A stretch of 64,000 nucleotides of DNA from Pelosinus sp. UFO1 (GCF_000725345.1 NZ_CP008852.1:2075693-2139692); one strand, 5' to 3'; shown: positions 49,538 through 59,380, counted from the first letter of the stretch. Notes: a model not told the origin generated them from the sequence alone. Program-made: numbers and translations.

Positions 49538-51203
49538 ACAAGTTTCACGCATCTACAAAATGTTGACGTTATTTCTTTTGGTCAGTTGCCTACTAATTAT
49601 GCGGTTATTCTATTTACAAATTATTGCTGGCAACGAGCTTGCAAGCCAAAGTTTAAGTATGCGTATTCAAGAAGTACCTATTGAAGTTGCCAGAGGAGAA
49701 GTTGTTGATCGCAATGGATTAGCGCTCACAAATACAGCGCAACATTTTAGCGTTGTTATTTTTCCAGGATTAATTCATAATGCTGAAACTACGGCTAGTC
49801 AATTAGCAATGTTAATGGGGCTTTCGAAAGAGTATATTCTATCGGAAATTACAGGTAATAAACGCCCCTTTAAGTTAAATAGTAAGGTTGATGCCATGGT
49901 TGGAGACAAAATAAATCTCTCTAACATTTCAGGAGTTATAGTCGTAGCGGAAAGAGTTAGATATGGTTATCTTCCTATAGCAGCCCATGTAACAGGCTAT
50001 ATTAATCATGCTGATAACCAAGGTGTCAGTGGCATTGAAGCTATGTATGATGACGTATTACGAGGCAGCCAGCCAGAATATGCTGCAGCATTGGTCGATG
50101 CAGGGCAACAGATTATACCAGGTTTAGGGTATAAGCGTTTACGATTGCTAGACCATTCTGGCCCAAGCAATGTAGTATTAACTATAGATAGACAAATACA
50201 AAAAGATGTGGAAAATATATTGGATAATCATGATGTAAAAGGGGCGGTAGTAGTAATACGTCCAAATACAGGTGAAATCTTAGCTATGGCGTCACGTCCT
50301 AATTTTGATGCAAATCATCTTGATGACTATTTAAAACAAAGTAGTGCGCCTTTATTAAATCGTGCTATCGCAGCGTATCAGCCTGGGTCAGTATTTAAAT
50401 TAGTGGCGGCAGCAGCTGCATTAGAAATTGGGATTGTACATCCAGATGATAGTTTTTTTGATCCTGGTTTTATTGAGGTCGATCATATACGATTTAACGG
50501 ATGGGACTATGACAAAGGTGGGCGTGGTAAATTGACTTTTACCGAAGCTTTAGCATACTCTAGTAACCCTGTCTTTATTGAAGTTGGCTTAAAATTAGGT
50601 GCGGAGAATTTAATTTCATATGCAAAAAAATTAGGCTTTGGTAACAAAACCAATTTAGATTTTTATGGTGAGGCTGAAGGGTATCTACCGCCAGTTGATA
50701 GTATTTATCCAGGAGAACTTGCAAATTTAACCATAGGTCAGGGAAAATTGGAGGCAACACCACTTCAAATTGTGTCATTAGTTGCAACGATTGCAAATGA
50801 TGGCGTTAAAGTAAATCCGTATATAGTGAACAAGTTGACAAATGCGGAAGGCGTGGTTGTGAAAAATTATGTTGCAACACCAGGTAAGCAGGTATTAACC
50901 CAAAGAACCGCTAAGCAAATGCAAGAAATGATGGGAGCAGTTACCCGTTTTGGGACAGGGCAAGCGGCTTACGTGGAAACAATTGGTTCAGCAGGTAAAA
51001 CTGGTTCTGCTGAAACTGGACGAACAAATGAGTCTGGGAAGAGTATTAATCATGCATGGTTTGCTGGTTATGCACCTTTAAAAAATCCACAATATGCGAT
51101 AGTCGTTTTTATTGAAGAGGGAATGTCTGGCGGCGATGTAGCAGCACCAATTTTTAGTGAGATTATGTCAGCCATAATAGGCCCAGCAAAAGAATTGAAA
51201 TAG
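49530..51203 (+). CDS. Class B penicillin-binding protein (PBP2/SpoVD-like transpeptidase)
   Basis: 557 residues. One N-terminal transmembrane helix (~8-28), a dimerisation domain (VARGEVVDRNGLALTNT), and a transpeptidase domain with the three active-site motifs: SVFK (in YQPGSVFKL), SSN (in YSSNPVF) and KTG (in AGKTGSAET). No PASTA domains follow. It could be a vegetative elongation PBP or a sporulation PBP of the SpoVD type; the sequence does not settle this. Its mRNA start is buried in a hairpin (49502-49537). Confidence 0.9.
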   Translation: MALQVSRIYKMLTLFLLVSCLLIMRLFYLQIIAGNELASQSLSMRIQEVPIEVARGEVVDRNGLALTNTAQHFSVVIFPGLIHNAETTASQLAMLMGLSKEYILSEITGNKRPFKLNSKVDAMVGDKINLSNISGVIVVAERVRYGYLPIAAHVTGYINHADNQGVSGIEAMYDDVLRGSQPEYAAALVDAGQQIIPGLGYKRLRLLDHSGPSNVVLTIDRQIQKDVENILDNHDVKGAVVVIRPNTGEILAMASRPNFDANHLDDYLKQSSAPLLNRAIAAYQPGSVFKLVAAAAALEIGIVHPDDSFFDPGFIEVDHIRFNGWDYDKGGRGKLTFTEALAYSSNPVFIEVGLKLGAENLISYAKKLGFGNKTNLDFYGEAEGYLPPVDSIYPGELANLTIGQGKLEATPLQIVSLVATIANDGVKVNPYIVNKLTNAEGVVVKNYVATPGKQVLTQRTAKQMQEMMGAVTRFGTGQAAYVETIGSAGKTGSAETGRTNESGKSINHAWFAGYAPLKNPQYAIVVFIEEGMSGGDVAAPIFSEIMSAIIGPAKELK

Positions 51204-51283
51204 CTTACAAAAAACTAGGCAATAAATTAAAAATATGATAAACTATATGAGATAATGAATTATTATGCTAAGGCTGTGATATT

Positions 51284-51739
51284 GTGATAGAAGAAAAACC
51301 TTGTATTTTGGTTATTCATGGGCCTAATTTGAATTTATTAGGAAAACGTGAACCAAATATTTATGGTAAGCTGACGCTAGATGAAATTAATGCAAATATA
51401 AGGGGAAAAGCTAACAACCTAGGTATTGCAGTGGAATTTGTTCAATCAAATCATGAAGGTTATATAGTGGACGCCATTCAGCAAGCTGAAGGCAAACATA
51501 AGGGTATTATTATTAACGCTGCGGCTTTTACTCATTACAGTATTGCTATACGTGACGCTTTAGCTGCTATTTCTGTTCCCGCTATTGAAGTGCATTTGTC
51601 GAATATTTATAAGCGTGAAGAGTTTCGCCATCATTCGGTTATATCTTCAGTTGTCTATGGTCAAATCAGTGGATTTGGATCTGATAGCTATCTTTTAGCA
51701 TTGGAGGCAGTTGCCCGTTTAATCGGCAACAAGAGATAA
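51284..51739 (+). CDS. aroQ: 3-dehydroquinate dehydratase, type II
   Basis: Shikimate pathway enzyme, 151 residues. VIHGPNLNLLGKREPNIYG has the catalytic Arg/Tyr region, INAAAFTHYSIAIRDAL the conserved Asn, and VEVHLSN-like IEVHLSNIYKREEFRHHS the His. A GTG start at 51284 with only a weak upstream site. It stands one base from the peptidase gene. Confidence 0.95.
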   Translation: MIEEKPCILVIHGPNLNLLGKREPNIYGKLTLDEINANIRGKANNLGIAVEFVQSNHEGYIVDAIQQAEGKHKGIIINAAAFTHYSIAIRDALAAISVPAIEVHLSNIYKREEFRHHSVISSVVYGQISGFGSDSYLLALEAVARLIGNKR

Positions 51740-51740
51740 A

Positions 51741-52808
51741 ATGGAAAGAAGAATAATAAAACTTCGTAAGTTTATGAATGAAAATGATTTACATGCAATG
51801 CTTGTTAGTAAACCGGAAAATGTACGGTATTTCAGTGGATTTAGTGGTTCAGCCGGTATGTTATTAATCACTAATAACTCTAACAAATTATTAACGGATT
51901 TTCGTTATATTGAACAAGCTACTGCTCAAGCTAAGCAATTTGAAATAATACGCTATAGCGCAACTTTATGGAAAACATTGGCTGATCTTGTTAAGAGTTC
52001 AGATCTTTCAAAAATTGGCTTCGAAGGTGATTTTATCACTTATGATGGGTATCTTGAAGTAGTTGATACTCTTCCTATGATCTCCTTAGTACCAGTTAAA
52101 TTAGATAACCTGCGTATGGCAAAAGATGATGCTGAAATTGTTTCTATTAAGAAGGCCGTAGAAATTGCTGACAATGCCTTTTTGCAAATCCTGTCTTTTA
52201 TAAAACCTGGAATGACGGAGCAGGATGTTGCTCTTCAATTAGAATATTATATGCGTAAGCTTGGTGCAGAAAAGCCAGCATTTGATACTATAATGGCTTC
52301 TGGTGCTCGTGGGGCACTACCTCATGGAAGAGCTTCCGAGAAAGTAATTGAAGTCGGCGATTTTGTGACAATGGATTTTGGTGCAGTATATAAGGGCTAT
52401 CATTCAGATATTACACGTACAATTTGTATGGGCAAAGCCAATACGCGGCAAAAAGAAATATATGGAATTGTCCTTGAGGCACAATTAGCAGGTGTCAAGG
52501 CTGTTGCTCCTGGAAAAGTTGGCAAAGAGATTGATACAGTATCTAGAGATATTATTACTAATGCTGGTTTTGGTGAATTTTTCGGTCACGGGCTAGGACA
52601 TGGATTGGGGCTTAATATCCATGAAGAGCCGAGGCTTTCACCTACTAATATACATACTGTTTTATTGGAAAATATGGTAGTAACAGTTGAACCAGGAATT
52701 TATCTGCCTAATTGGGGTGGAGTTCGCATTGAAGACACTGTTTTAGTTAGTACTGAAGGGTGTCAGATATTGACTGCTAGTAACAAGCAGTTGATAGAAT
52801 TAGACTAA
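51741..52808 (+). CDS. Xaa-Pro aminopeptidase (M24 family)
   Basis: 355 residues: N-terminal creatinase-like domain (MERRIIKLRKFMNENDLHAMLV, YFSGFSGSAG) and an M24 catalytic domain. Metal ligands are visible: TMDFGAVYKGYHSDITRT (two Asp), FGHGLGHGLGL (His), VTVEPGIYLP (Glu) and GVRIEDTVLV (Glu). The aroQ-pepP-efp order is common in Firmicutes. Confidence 0.95.
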   Translation: MERRIIKLRKFMNENDLHAMLVSKPENVRYFSGFSGSAGMLLITNNSNKLLTDFRYIEQATAQAKQFEIIRYSATLWKTLADLVKSSDLSKIGFEGDFITYDGYLEVVDTLPMISLVPVKLDNLRMAKDDAEIVSIKKAVEIADNAFLQILSFIKPGMTEQDVALQLEYYMRKLGAEKPAFDTIMASGARGALPHGRASEKVIEVGDFVTMDFGAVYKGYHSDITRTICMGKANTRQKEIYGIVLEAQLAGVKAVAPGKVGKEIDTVSRDIITNAGFGEFFGHGLGHGLGLNIHEEPRLSPTNIHTVLLENMVVTVEPGIYLPNWGGVRIEDTVLVSTEGCQILTASNKQLIELD

Positions 52809-52844
52809 TTTATTTTTACAAATTGAATTTTTGGAGGTAGCAAA

Positions 52845-53402
52845 ATGATATCAAGTGGTGACTTTCGTACAGGTGCAACAATTGAAATTGACAATAATGT
52901 TTGGCAGATAGTAGACTTTCAACACGTAAAGCCAGGTAAAGGTGCGGCTTTCGTGCGCACGAAAATGAAGAATGTACGTACTGGAGCGGTTGTTGAACGT
53001 ACGTTTAATCCAGGTGAAAAGTTTCCTAAGGCTCATGTTGATCGTCGTGAGATGCAATTTTTGTATGAAAGCGATGGCAGCTATAACTTTATGGATAATG
53101 AAACCTATGAGCAAAGTGAATTATCCGCTGATCAATTAGGTGATGCAGTAAAATATTTAAAAGAAAATATGACTATTGGTATTATGTTTTTCCAAGGAAC
53201 TATTATTGGTGTAGAATTACCAGTAGCAGTTGAACTTACAGTAGTTGAAACAGACCCTGGTATTCGCGGCGATACAGCAACTGGTGGTACTAAACCAGCG
53301 AAAATGGAATCTGGTTGTGTAGTGCGTGTACCTTTATTTATTAATATTGGTGATGTTCTACGAATAGATACCCGTACAGGTGACTATTTAGAAAGAGCGT
53401 AA
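52845..53402 (+). CDS. efp: Elongation factor P
   Basis: Relieves ribosome stalling at polyproline. 185 residues: three-domain beta protein with [18 protein letters not shown], in which the Lys of PGKG sits where modification occurs, and the C-terminal [26 protein letters not shown] signature. Start follows TTGGAGG. Followed by a strong terminator. Confidence 0.98.
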   Translation: MISSGDFRTGATIEIDNNVWQIVDFQHVKPGKGAAFVRTKMKNVRTGAVVERTFNPGEKFPKAHVDRREMQFLYESDGSYNFMDNETYEQSELSADQLGDAVKYLKENMTIGIMFFQGTIIGVELPVAVELTVVETDPGIRGDTATGGTKPAKMESGCVVRVPLFINIGDVLRIDTRTGDYLERA

Positions 53403-53413
53403 TTAGCTTTATA

Positions 53414-53466
53414 TAGAGGTATAAAAGATTATTAAAAAATCTTTTATACCTCTATTTTTTATTTTT
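53414..53466 (+). terminator. Rho-independent terminator after efp
   Basis: TAGAGGTATAAAAGATT (53414-53430) pairs with AATCTTTTATACCTCTA (53438-53454), a 17-bp perfect stem, followed by TTTTTTATTTTT. Confidence 0.95.
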
Positions 53467-53598
53467 ATATGAATAGATAATTCGAAAAATAGTTAAAATA
53501 AGTTGTAGTGACAGTTGAAAAAGTAACGAGAATAACTGTCTAACTATTGGGTATAATGAAAATATCGTAGTAAATTACTTTAAAGGGGGTTATTTCAT

Positions 53599-54039
53599 AT
53601 GGCAAATATTAAAGAACGAGTAGCTTATTTACAAGGATTGACGCAAGGTCTCAATGTCAGTTCTCACTCTGCCGAAGGTAAGTTGTTAATAAATATTATT
53701 GATGTCCTCGATGATATGGCTGAGGAATTTAGTAACATTCAGATGGTGCAAGAGGACTTAGAAACATATGTAGAAAGTATGGATGAAGATTTAACAGATT
53801 TAGAAGAAGAAGTATATGATGATGTTGCTGGGGAAGAACTAGTAGAGGTGCAATGCCCTTCTTGTCACGAAACAGTTAGTTTTGAGTCCAGTTTATTAGA
53901 AGATGAAGATGATTTAGAAGTTTCATGTCCTCATTGTGGTGAAACTGTATATGATAGTGCATTAGAAATTGAGGTTACGGATATTGGTGATGGACAAATT
54001 AATAATAACTTTAATTATGGACTACACCCTGGAATTTAG
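53599..54039 (+). CDS. Acidic protein with C-terminal zinc ribbon (CD1247 N-terminal domain type)
   Basis: 146 residues. The N-terminal part (NIKERVAYLQGLTQGLNVSSHSAEGKLL) matches the clostridial CD1247-like domain. A long acidic coiled-coil segment follows, then CPSC and CPHC for a zinc ribbon. Some homologues are misnamed AraC-type regulators; there is no AraC domain here. Function unknown. Start follows AAAGGGGG, and the gene is monocistronic between terminators. Confidence 0.8.
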   Translation: MANIKERVAYLQGLTQGLNVSSHSAEGKLLINIIDVLDDMAEEFSNIQMVQEDLETYVESMDEDLTDLEEEVYDDVAGEELVEVQCPSCHETVSFESSLLEDEDDLEVSCPHCGETVYDSALEIEVTDIGDGQINNNFNYGLHPGI

Positions 54040-54102
54040 TAGTATATCAAAATAAATATACTTTTTCTTGGTTGTGATCTTTTATATGAAATTCTAGTTT
54101 GC

Positions 54103-54133
54103 AAAAAAATCCCGGGAAACCGGGATTTTTTTG
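54103..54133 (+). terminator. Rho-independent terminator before spoIIIAA
   Basis: AAAAAAATCCCGG pairs with CCGGGATTTTTTT around a stable GAAA tetraloop. It ends the zinc-ribbon gene's transcript. Confidence 0.95.
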
Positions 54134-54141
54134 TGTTATTG

Positions 54142-54169
54142 GCATAAATTTCTAGTTGCTCCATATCTA
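54142..54169 (+). promoter_or_regulatory. Possible sigma-E-type promoter of the spoIIIA operon
   Basis: GCATAAA (54142-54148), 13 bp, CATATCTA (54162-54169) resembles the sigma-E pattern (GCATATT/CATACAAT), though the -10 is imperfect. In Bacillus this operon is sigma-E controlled, which supports the reading. Confidence 0.4.
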
Positions 54170-54192
54170 TGTAAAGAAAGGATGTAAGATAT

Positions 54193-55191
54193 ATGACTGA
54201 TAGCAAACTTATTTTAGTTAAGAATATCTTAGAAGGTTATATCTATCCTGTCTTACCTTATAAGTTAGTTACTATGATACAAGAGATACCTTTAGAAAAA
54301 TTAATTGACCTAACGGAAATAAGATTACGAGTAAATCAACCCCTACTATTGGTATTAGGTAATACCGATATCCTTGTAAGCCCTATGGGAAAAGAATCAA
54401 CTATTCATGGAAAAACTTATGTATGTAATCAAGATGATCTACAGAAAACATTGCAACTTATTAGTAAAAACTCACTATATGCCTTTGAGGAAGAGCTAAA
54501 AATGGGTTTTTTAACCATTGATGGTGGACATAGAATCGGTTTAACTGGACAGGCAATTGTAAATGCTGGAGAGGTTAAGGCACTAAAACATATAAGCTCT
54601 CTCAATATTCGTTTAGCTAGAGAGGTCAGGGGATGTGCTGACAAAATTATGCCATTTATTATTACTAAAGGAGGTCATGTCTTAAATACCCTAATTATTT
54701 CACCCCCTCGCTGCGGAAAAACTACAATTTTACGGGATCTTATAAGGCAAATAAGTGGAGGATCTAAAATATGTAAAGGACTGCAAGTGGGGGTTGTTGA
54801 TGAACGCTCAGAAATTGCTGCATGTAAAAACGGAGTCAGTACTGTTGATTTAGGGCCGCGTACCGATATACTGGATGGTTGCCCTAAAGCTATAGGTATG
54901 TTGATGTTGATTCGCTCAATGTCACCGGCTGTAATAGCAACAGATGAGTTGGGGAGGGTTGAAGATATATATGCCGTTAATGAAGCCTTAAATGCAGGTG
55001 TTAGTGTACTAGCAACGGTACATGGTCGGAATAATAACGACTTGTTATATCGACCGTATGTGAAAGAGTTATTAGAAAATAAGTCCTTTGACCGTTACAT
55101 TATCTTGGGAGACAGTCCATCTGTCGGTACTATTGAAAGAATTATCGATAGTAAAAGTAATGAAATTTTATGGGACATAACAACAAAGTAA
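54193..55191 (+). CDS. spoIIIAA: Stage III sporulation protein AA (ATPase)
   Basis: Cytoplasmic secretion-type ATPase of the mother-cell/forespore channel. 332 residues. Walker A is SPPRCGKTTILRDL, where the usual Gly is replaced by Arg-Cys; VGVVDERSEIAA is next, then MLMLIRSMSPAVIATDELG and ATVHGRNN. Starts the spoIIIAA-AH operon. Confidence 0.95.
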   Translation: MTDSKLILVKNILEGYIYPVLPYKLVTMIQEIPLEKLIDLTEIRLRVNQPLLLVLGNTDILVSPMGKESTIHGKTYVCNQDDLQKTLQLISKNSLYAFEEELKMGFLTIDGGHRIGLTGQAIVNAGEVKALKHISSLNIRLAREVRGCADKIMPFIITKGGHVLNTLIISPPRCGKTTILRDLIRQISGGSKICKGLQVGVVDERSEIAACKNGVSTVDLGPRTDILDGCPKAIGMLMLIRSMSPAVIATDELGRVEDIYAVNEALNAGVSVLATVHGRNNNDLLYRPYVKELLENKSFDRYIILGDSPSVGTIERIIDSKSNEILWDITTK

Positions 55192-55234
55192 TTCACTGTG
55201 GATCATTTTTTCCATAGTAAAAAGGAGTAACGTA

Positions 55235-55756
55235 ATGTGGCTAAAAATAATAGGTAGTATTTTGGTGTTAATAACAAGTTCCTATATTGGGTTTAAAATG
55301 GCGGCCTCGTGCCAAGAAAGGCCTCGCCATCTTAGGCAAATTATAAGTTGTATTGCATCAATGAGATCTTATATTTTATACGCCCGTGTTCCTCTACATG
55401 AAGCTGTGGCTCAATGTACGAATGGAATCTATGGACCTGTAGCTACTTTTTTTCAGAAAATAGCTGCTATGCTAGAAAAGCAAACAATATTGACTCCCCA
55501 GGAAGTGATAAGTAAGGTTTTACATGAAATGCAAGGAAGTTTAATGTTAAAGACTCCAGAAATAGAAGTACTACATGTTTTAGGTGGGAATTTAGGCCAC
55601 ATGAATTGTACGGAGCAAGAAAAATACCTATTGTTAGTAATTGAACAGTTAGAACGATTCGAGAATGAAGCGACAAGATTGCGCGATCTTAATACTAAAA
55701 TGTATCGTTACTTAGGGGTTTGTGGGGGAATGGCCATAGTAATTATATTAGTCTAA
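55235..55756 (+). CDS. spoIIIAB: Stage III sporulation protein AB
   Basis: 173 residues with an N-terminal helix (IIGSILVLITSSYIGFKMA) and a C-terminal helix (YLGVCGGMAIVIILV), with a soluble helical domain between containing RPRHLRQIISCI. Structurally like the type II secretion GspF-type component of the channel. Follows spoIIIAA by 43 bases. Confidence 0.93.
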   Translation: MWLKIIGSILVLITSSYIGFKMAASCQERPRHLRQIISCIASMRSYILYARVPLHEAVAQCTNGIYGPVATFFQKIAAMLEKQTILTPQEVISKVLHEMQGSLMLKTPEIEVLHVLGGNLGHMNCTEQEKYLLLVIEQLERFENEATRLRDLNTKMYRYLGVCGGMAIVIILV

Positions 55757-55817
55757 TAGGTATTAGCTAGTTATTTAAAATAACCGAAGGGTGGTAGTAC
55801 TATGAAGGAGGATAATA

Positions 55818-56015
55818 ATGGGCCTGGATATATTATTTAAGATTGCCGGTGTTGGTATTTTGGTTTCCGTTTTTCATACAGCACTAAAACAGGCTGGTAA
55901 AGAAGATATGGCACATTTATGTACACTGGCAGGATTTACTGTAGTTTTATTATGGGTTGTTCAATTATTAGGAAGGTTATTTACTACAGTACAAGATGTT
56001 TTTAAGTTATTTTAA
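55818..56015 (+). CDS. spoIIIAC: Stage III sporulation protein AC
   Basis: 65 residues, two transmembrane helices (LFKIAGVGILVSVFHTAL and LAGFTVVLLWVVQLL) joined by a short acidic/basic loop (KQAGKEDMAH), matching the family in length and layout. AAGGAGG precedes the ATG. Confidence 0.95.
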   Translation: MGLDILFKIAGVGILVSVFHTALKQAGKEDMAHLCTLAGFTVVLLWVVQLLGRLFTTVQDVFKLF

Positions 56016-56027
56016 GGGGTGCAGGGT

Positions 56028-56414
56028 GTGGAAATTATTCAAATTGTCGGGCTTGGATTTGTTGTAACCTTACTTATCTTAACAATTAAACGAGAAAGGC
56101 CGGAAATTGCAGTACAGTTAAGTTTAACCTTAGCAACCATCATTTTTTTAATAGTTCTTACTAAAATTAATGTTATTCTAAATTTATTCCGTGATATGGC
56201 GGATAAGGCTAATATTAGTCAAATGTATTTAAATACGATATTAAAAATTATTGGTATTTCCTATATTACTGAATTTGGAGCTCAAGTATGCCGAGATGCA
56301 GGCGAGGGAGCAGTAGCAGGTAAAATTGAATTTGCAGGTAAAGTGTTAGTTATGGTAATGGCTGTTCCTATTATCGCTTTGGTAATGGATACCATTGTCA
56401 GATTGATTCCATGA
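56028..56414 (+). CDS. spoIIIAD: Stage III sporulation protein AD
   Basis: 128 residues with several hydrophobic segments: MEIIQIVGLGFVVTLLILTI, LSLTLATIIFLIVLTKINV, a helix GISYITEFGAQVCRDAGEGAV and FAGKVLVMVMAVPIIALVMDTI. The GTG at 56028 follows GCAGGG; an earlier GTG at 56019 is also in frame but overlaps the AAGGGG site. Confidence 0.93.
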   Translation: MEIIQIVGLGFVVTLLILTIKRERPEIAVQLSLTLATIIFLIVLTKINVILNLFRDMADKANISQMYLNTILKIIGISYITEFGAQVCRDAGEGAVAGKIEFAGKVLVMVMAVPIIALVMDTIVRLIP

Positions 56415-56422
56415 GGTGAAAC

Positions 56423-57583
56423 ATGAAAATATTTATTATGGCAATAGTATGGCTAATGCTTAACATAACTAGTGTTTTTGCCAATCCATTAAATAGTGTT
56501 GAAATTGAGCAGCAACTATTAGAGAAAGTTTCTCCTGAAAACATAAATCAATTTATTCAGCAAGTTAATCAAGAACTAAATGATGAGATCCCCTTATTAA
56601 ATAGTGATACTATTCATGGTATAGCAACTCAAGGATTAAATGTAAGCTGGCAACATCTCAGGCAATCCATAATTGCAAACTTCTTTCACGAAATAACAGT
56701 AAGTACTCATTTAATGGGTAAATTATTATTTCTAGCAGTATTATGTGCAATGTTACAAAATCTACAGAATTCTTTTGAAAAATCCAGCATTTCTTTATTG
56801 GCCTATAGTGTTTGTTTTATTTTTATGTCATCGATTGCTCTAACTGCTTTCTATAATACATTAAAATTAGCAAGTCAAACAGTGGGGTATATGGTTGGAT
56901 TTATGGAGGCTTTGTTACCCCTTTTAATGTCACTCTTAGCAGGAGTTGGGGCGATAACTTCTGCGAGTTTGTTTACCCCCTTAATGTTATTTGTCATAAG
57001 TAGTATGAGTGTTATTGTTAAAGATGTGGTTTTGCCTTTGTTATTTTTAACAGCAGCTCTTGAATGCTTAAACTTTCTTTCTGATACATACCGTTTAAGT
57101 AATTTAGCGAGTATATTAAAACAATCAGGTATGATAATACTCGGCTTCTCAATGGTAATATTTATTGGAGTTATTACAATTCAAGGCACAGCAGGTAGTA
57201 TTGCAGATGGGTTAGCACTGCGCACGGCAAAATTCGCAACAGCAACCTTTATTCCTGTAGTAGGTAAAATGTTTGCCGACACGGTGGAATTAGTAATGGG
57301 CGCATCCCTACTTTTAAAAAATGCAGTTGGCATTTTTGGTATTATCGTAGTATCCATGATTTGCATACTTCCTTTAATTAAGATATTATCTTTAATTTTG
57401 GTGATAAAAATTTCTGGTGCATTAGTACAACCACTAGGCGATGAAAAAATGGCAAAATGTCTTGATTCTATAGGAAATAATTTATTTTTAGTATTTGGTG
57501 CAGTATTAACAGTTGCTTTAATGTTTTTTTTAGATATAACCATGATTCTAGCTGCAGGTAGTGCAGCTATGATGCTGAGGTAG
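56423..57583 (+). CDS. spoIIIAE: Stage III sporulation protein AE
   Basis: 386 residues with a signal peptide (MKIFIMAIVWLMLNITSVFA) followed by an extracytoplasmic stretch and about eight transmembrane helices. The largest channel component. Blocks such as LPLLMSLLAGVGAITSASLF and SGALVQPLGDEKMAKCLD are typical. Start nine bases after the spoIIIAD stop. Confidence 0.94.
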   Translation: MKIFIMAIVWLMLNITSVFANPLNSVEIEQQLLEKVSPENINQFIQQVNQELNDEIPLLNSDTIHGIATQGLNVSWQHLRQSIIANFFHEITVSTHLMGKLLFLAVLCAMLQNLQNSFEKSSISLLAYSVCFIFMSSIALTAFYNTLKLASQTVGYMVGFMEALLPLLMSLLAGVGAITSASLFTPLMLFVISSMSVIVKDVVLPLLFLTAALECLNFLSDTYRLSNLASILKQSGMIILGFSMVIFIGVITIQGTAGSIADGLALRTAKFATATFIPVVGKMFADTVELVMGASLLLKNAVGIFGIIVVSMICILPLIKILSLILVIKISGALVQPLGDEKMAKCLDSIGNNLFLVFGAVLTVALMFFLDITMILAAGSAAMMLR

Positions 57584-57592
57584 GTGTTTTTA

Positions 57593-58195
57593 TTGATTGC
57601 TATGTTTACTGGCTGGGTTAAATATATTATTTTTGTTGTTTTATTTGCATCATTTTTAGAACTTTTATTACCAAGTAGTAGTATGCAACGATTTGTAAGG
57701 GTCATTATGGGATTATTTATTATGTTAGCAATTATGAATCCAATTATTTCAATAATACAAAATCATTTAATACCAACAAATCAAGTACCAGCACTGAGTA
57801 CAAACTTTGGCAATTCCATAATGAATGATTCAATGAACATGTCTAACGAGCGTGAAAGGTTATCTCTTGAACTGTACAAAAAAGAATTAGCTCAGCAAAT
57901 GAAAATTTTAGTAATGGCTATTGATGGTGTAGCCGATGTTCATGTAAATATAGAAATTAATACCGTCAAGAATAGCAGTATAGCAAGTGGTATTGAAAGT
58001 GTTATTTTATATATTAAGCCGGGTTTATCGGCAAAGGATCGGAAAGTTGCTGCCGTATCAAAGATAACGATTGGCGAACAAAAAGATAAAACTGAAGACC
58101 CACATATAGATCTAAAAAAAAGAATTTCGGAGATAGTAACAGAGCTTTACCAAATTCCCAAAGAAAAAATTGAAGTAAGGATTATACATCCATAA
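57593..58195 (+). CDS. spoIIIAF: Stage III sporulation protein AF
   Basis: About 200 residues: two N-terminal transmembrane helices (WVKYIIFVVLFASFLELLLP and FVRVIMGLFIMLAIMNPII), then a soluble domain ending EIVTELYQIPKEKIEVRII. The TTG at 57593 follows GAGGTAGGTG; a GTG at 57584 is in frame but inside the site. Confidence 0.9.
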   Translation: MIAMFTGWVKYIIFVVLFASFLELLLPSSSMQRFVRVIMGLFIMLAIMNPIISIIQNHLIPTNQVPALSTNFGNSIMNDSMNMSNERERLSLELYKKELAQQMKILVMAIDGVADVHVNIEINTVKNSSIASGIESVILYIKPGLSAKDRKVAAVSKITIGEQKDKTEDPHIDLKKRISEIVTELYQIPKEKIEVRIIHP

Positions 58196-58210
58196 AGGAG
58201 TGAGTAATAT

Positions 58211-58816
58211 ATGAACGGTTTAGATACTGTTTTATCGTATACAAAAAAAATGTGGCCGAGGCAATTACTAAAAGATGGGGTAATAAACTCACGATTAATT
58301 TGGCTAGGCATTTTAGGAATAGGGCTCTTGTTATTGGGAGGAGTCTTTGATCATTCCTTAATCGATTCTAATCAAAAAGCTCCTGCTGAAGTCAGTAAGA
58401 ACCCTACTCCAGTAAATCGTAGTTATGAAGAGATTGTAGAAGGAAAATTAGCAAATGTATTATCACAGGTAAAGGGTGCCGGATCCGTTGTTGTTAATAT
58501 CACGTGGGAAAATAGTAGCACGCAGGAACATGCTAAAAACGTAACAAAGGAAAGTAAAACCATTCAAGAAAAAGATACTTCAGGAGGAGTTCGTAGTACT
58601 ACTGAAACCAAAGAGAGTGAACAAATTCTGGTAGGCAAGGAAAATGGTATCGATCGTCCAGTTCTTGTGCGAGAAGTAAAGCCAATAATAAAAGGTGTAT
58701 TGGTTATCGCTGAAGGCGCATATGATTCTAATGTTAAGGCAAACTTAACGAAAGCTGTAGAAGCTGGCTTAGGGATTCCTTCCTATAAAATTACTGTATT
58801 AGCTCAAAAAAAGTGA
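58211..58816 (+). CDS. spoIIIAG: Stage III sporulation protein AG
   Basis: 201 residues: single transmembrane helix (LIWLGILGIGLLLLGGVF) and an extracytoplasmic ring-building domain with LANVLSQVKGAGSVVVNITWE and GVLVIAEGAYDSNVKANL. In Bacillus AG forms a large ring in the intermembrane space. Preceded by AAAGGAG. Confidence 0.93.
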   Translation: MNGLDTVLSYTKKMWPRQLLKDGVINSRLIWLGILGIGLLLLGGVFDHSLIDSNQKAPAEVSKNPTPVNRSYEEIVEGKLANVLSQVKGAGSVVVNITWENSSTQEHAKNVTKESKTIQEKDTSGGVRSTTETKESEQILVGKENGIDRPVLVREVKPIIKGVLVIAEGAYDSNVKANLTKAVEAGLGIPSYKITVLAQKK

Positions 58817-58826
58817 GGAGTTTATT

Positions 58827-59357
58827 ATGAAAATATTCACTTTCCACAAAATAAATAAATATACTATATTTGCTGTTGGACTGGGTATAACTATAATGAT
58901 GCTTGTTCTAATTAAAGGTTTAGGTACCATGCTACAAGCAAAAGTAAATCAATCTAACGCAATGCAGGTTTCCGCAACAAGTGTTTCCGAACCTATTATC
59001 CCCACTAGTAGCCCAGATTTTTTTATCGAATATCGATTGGAACGCGATAAGATTCGAAGTGAGCGCTCAGATTTATTAAGAGAAAATATCAGAAATGCAA
59101 AAACAGATGATAGTAGAAATCAAGCCCAATCTACAATCCTGAAAATGATTGCTGAAAAACAAAAAGAAACTGAGATGGAAAGCCTAATAAAATCGCGTGG
59201 GTTTGCGGATGCTTTAGTATTTGTCAGAGAAAATTCAGTAAGTGCCATAATAAAGACCACCTCCTTATCTCGGGAAGAAGTAGTTCAAGTAGCAGATGTT
59301 ATTAGTAAGGTCTCAGGAATGAAATCTGAAGATATTTCAATTAGCGCAAAACCTTAA
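58827..59357 (+). CDS. spoIIIAH: Stage III sporulation protein AH
   Basis: 176 residues: a transmembrane helix (YTIFAVGLGITIMMLVLI) and a C-terminal YscJ/FliF-like domain (RGFADALVFVRENSVSAIIKT, REEVVQVADVISKVSGMKSEDI). It is the mother-cell partner of forespore SpoIIQ, which is not in the window. Last gene of the operon. Confidence 0.93.
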   Translation: MKIFTFHKINKYTIFAVGLGITIMMLVLIKGLGTMLQAKVNQSNAMQVSATSVSEPIIPTSSPDFFIEYRLERDKIRSERSDLLRENIRNAKTDDSRNQAQSTILKMIAEKQKETEMESLIKSRGFADALVFVRENSVSAIIKTTSLSREEVVQVADVISKVSGMKSEDISISAKP

Positions 59358-59380
59358 TATATGCAAGTTGCTTAGCTAGT

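Noticed and set aside
57181-57705. Reverse-strand open frame of 174 codons
   Set aside because: It lies antisense to spoIIIAE and spoIIIAF, which are clear; the protein is low-complexity and mirrors codon bias of the opposite strand.
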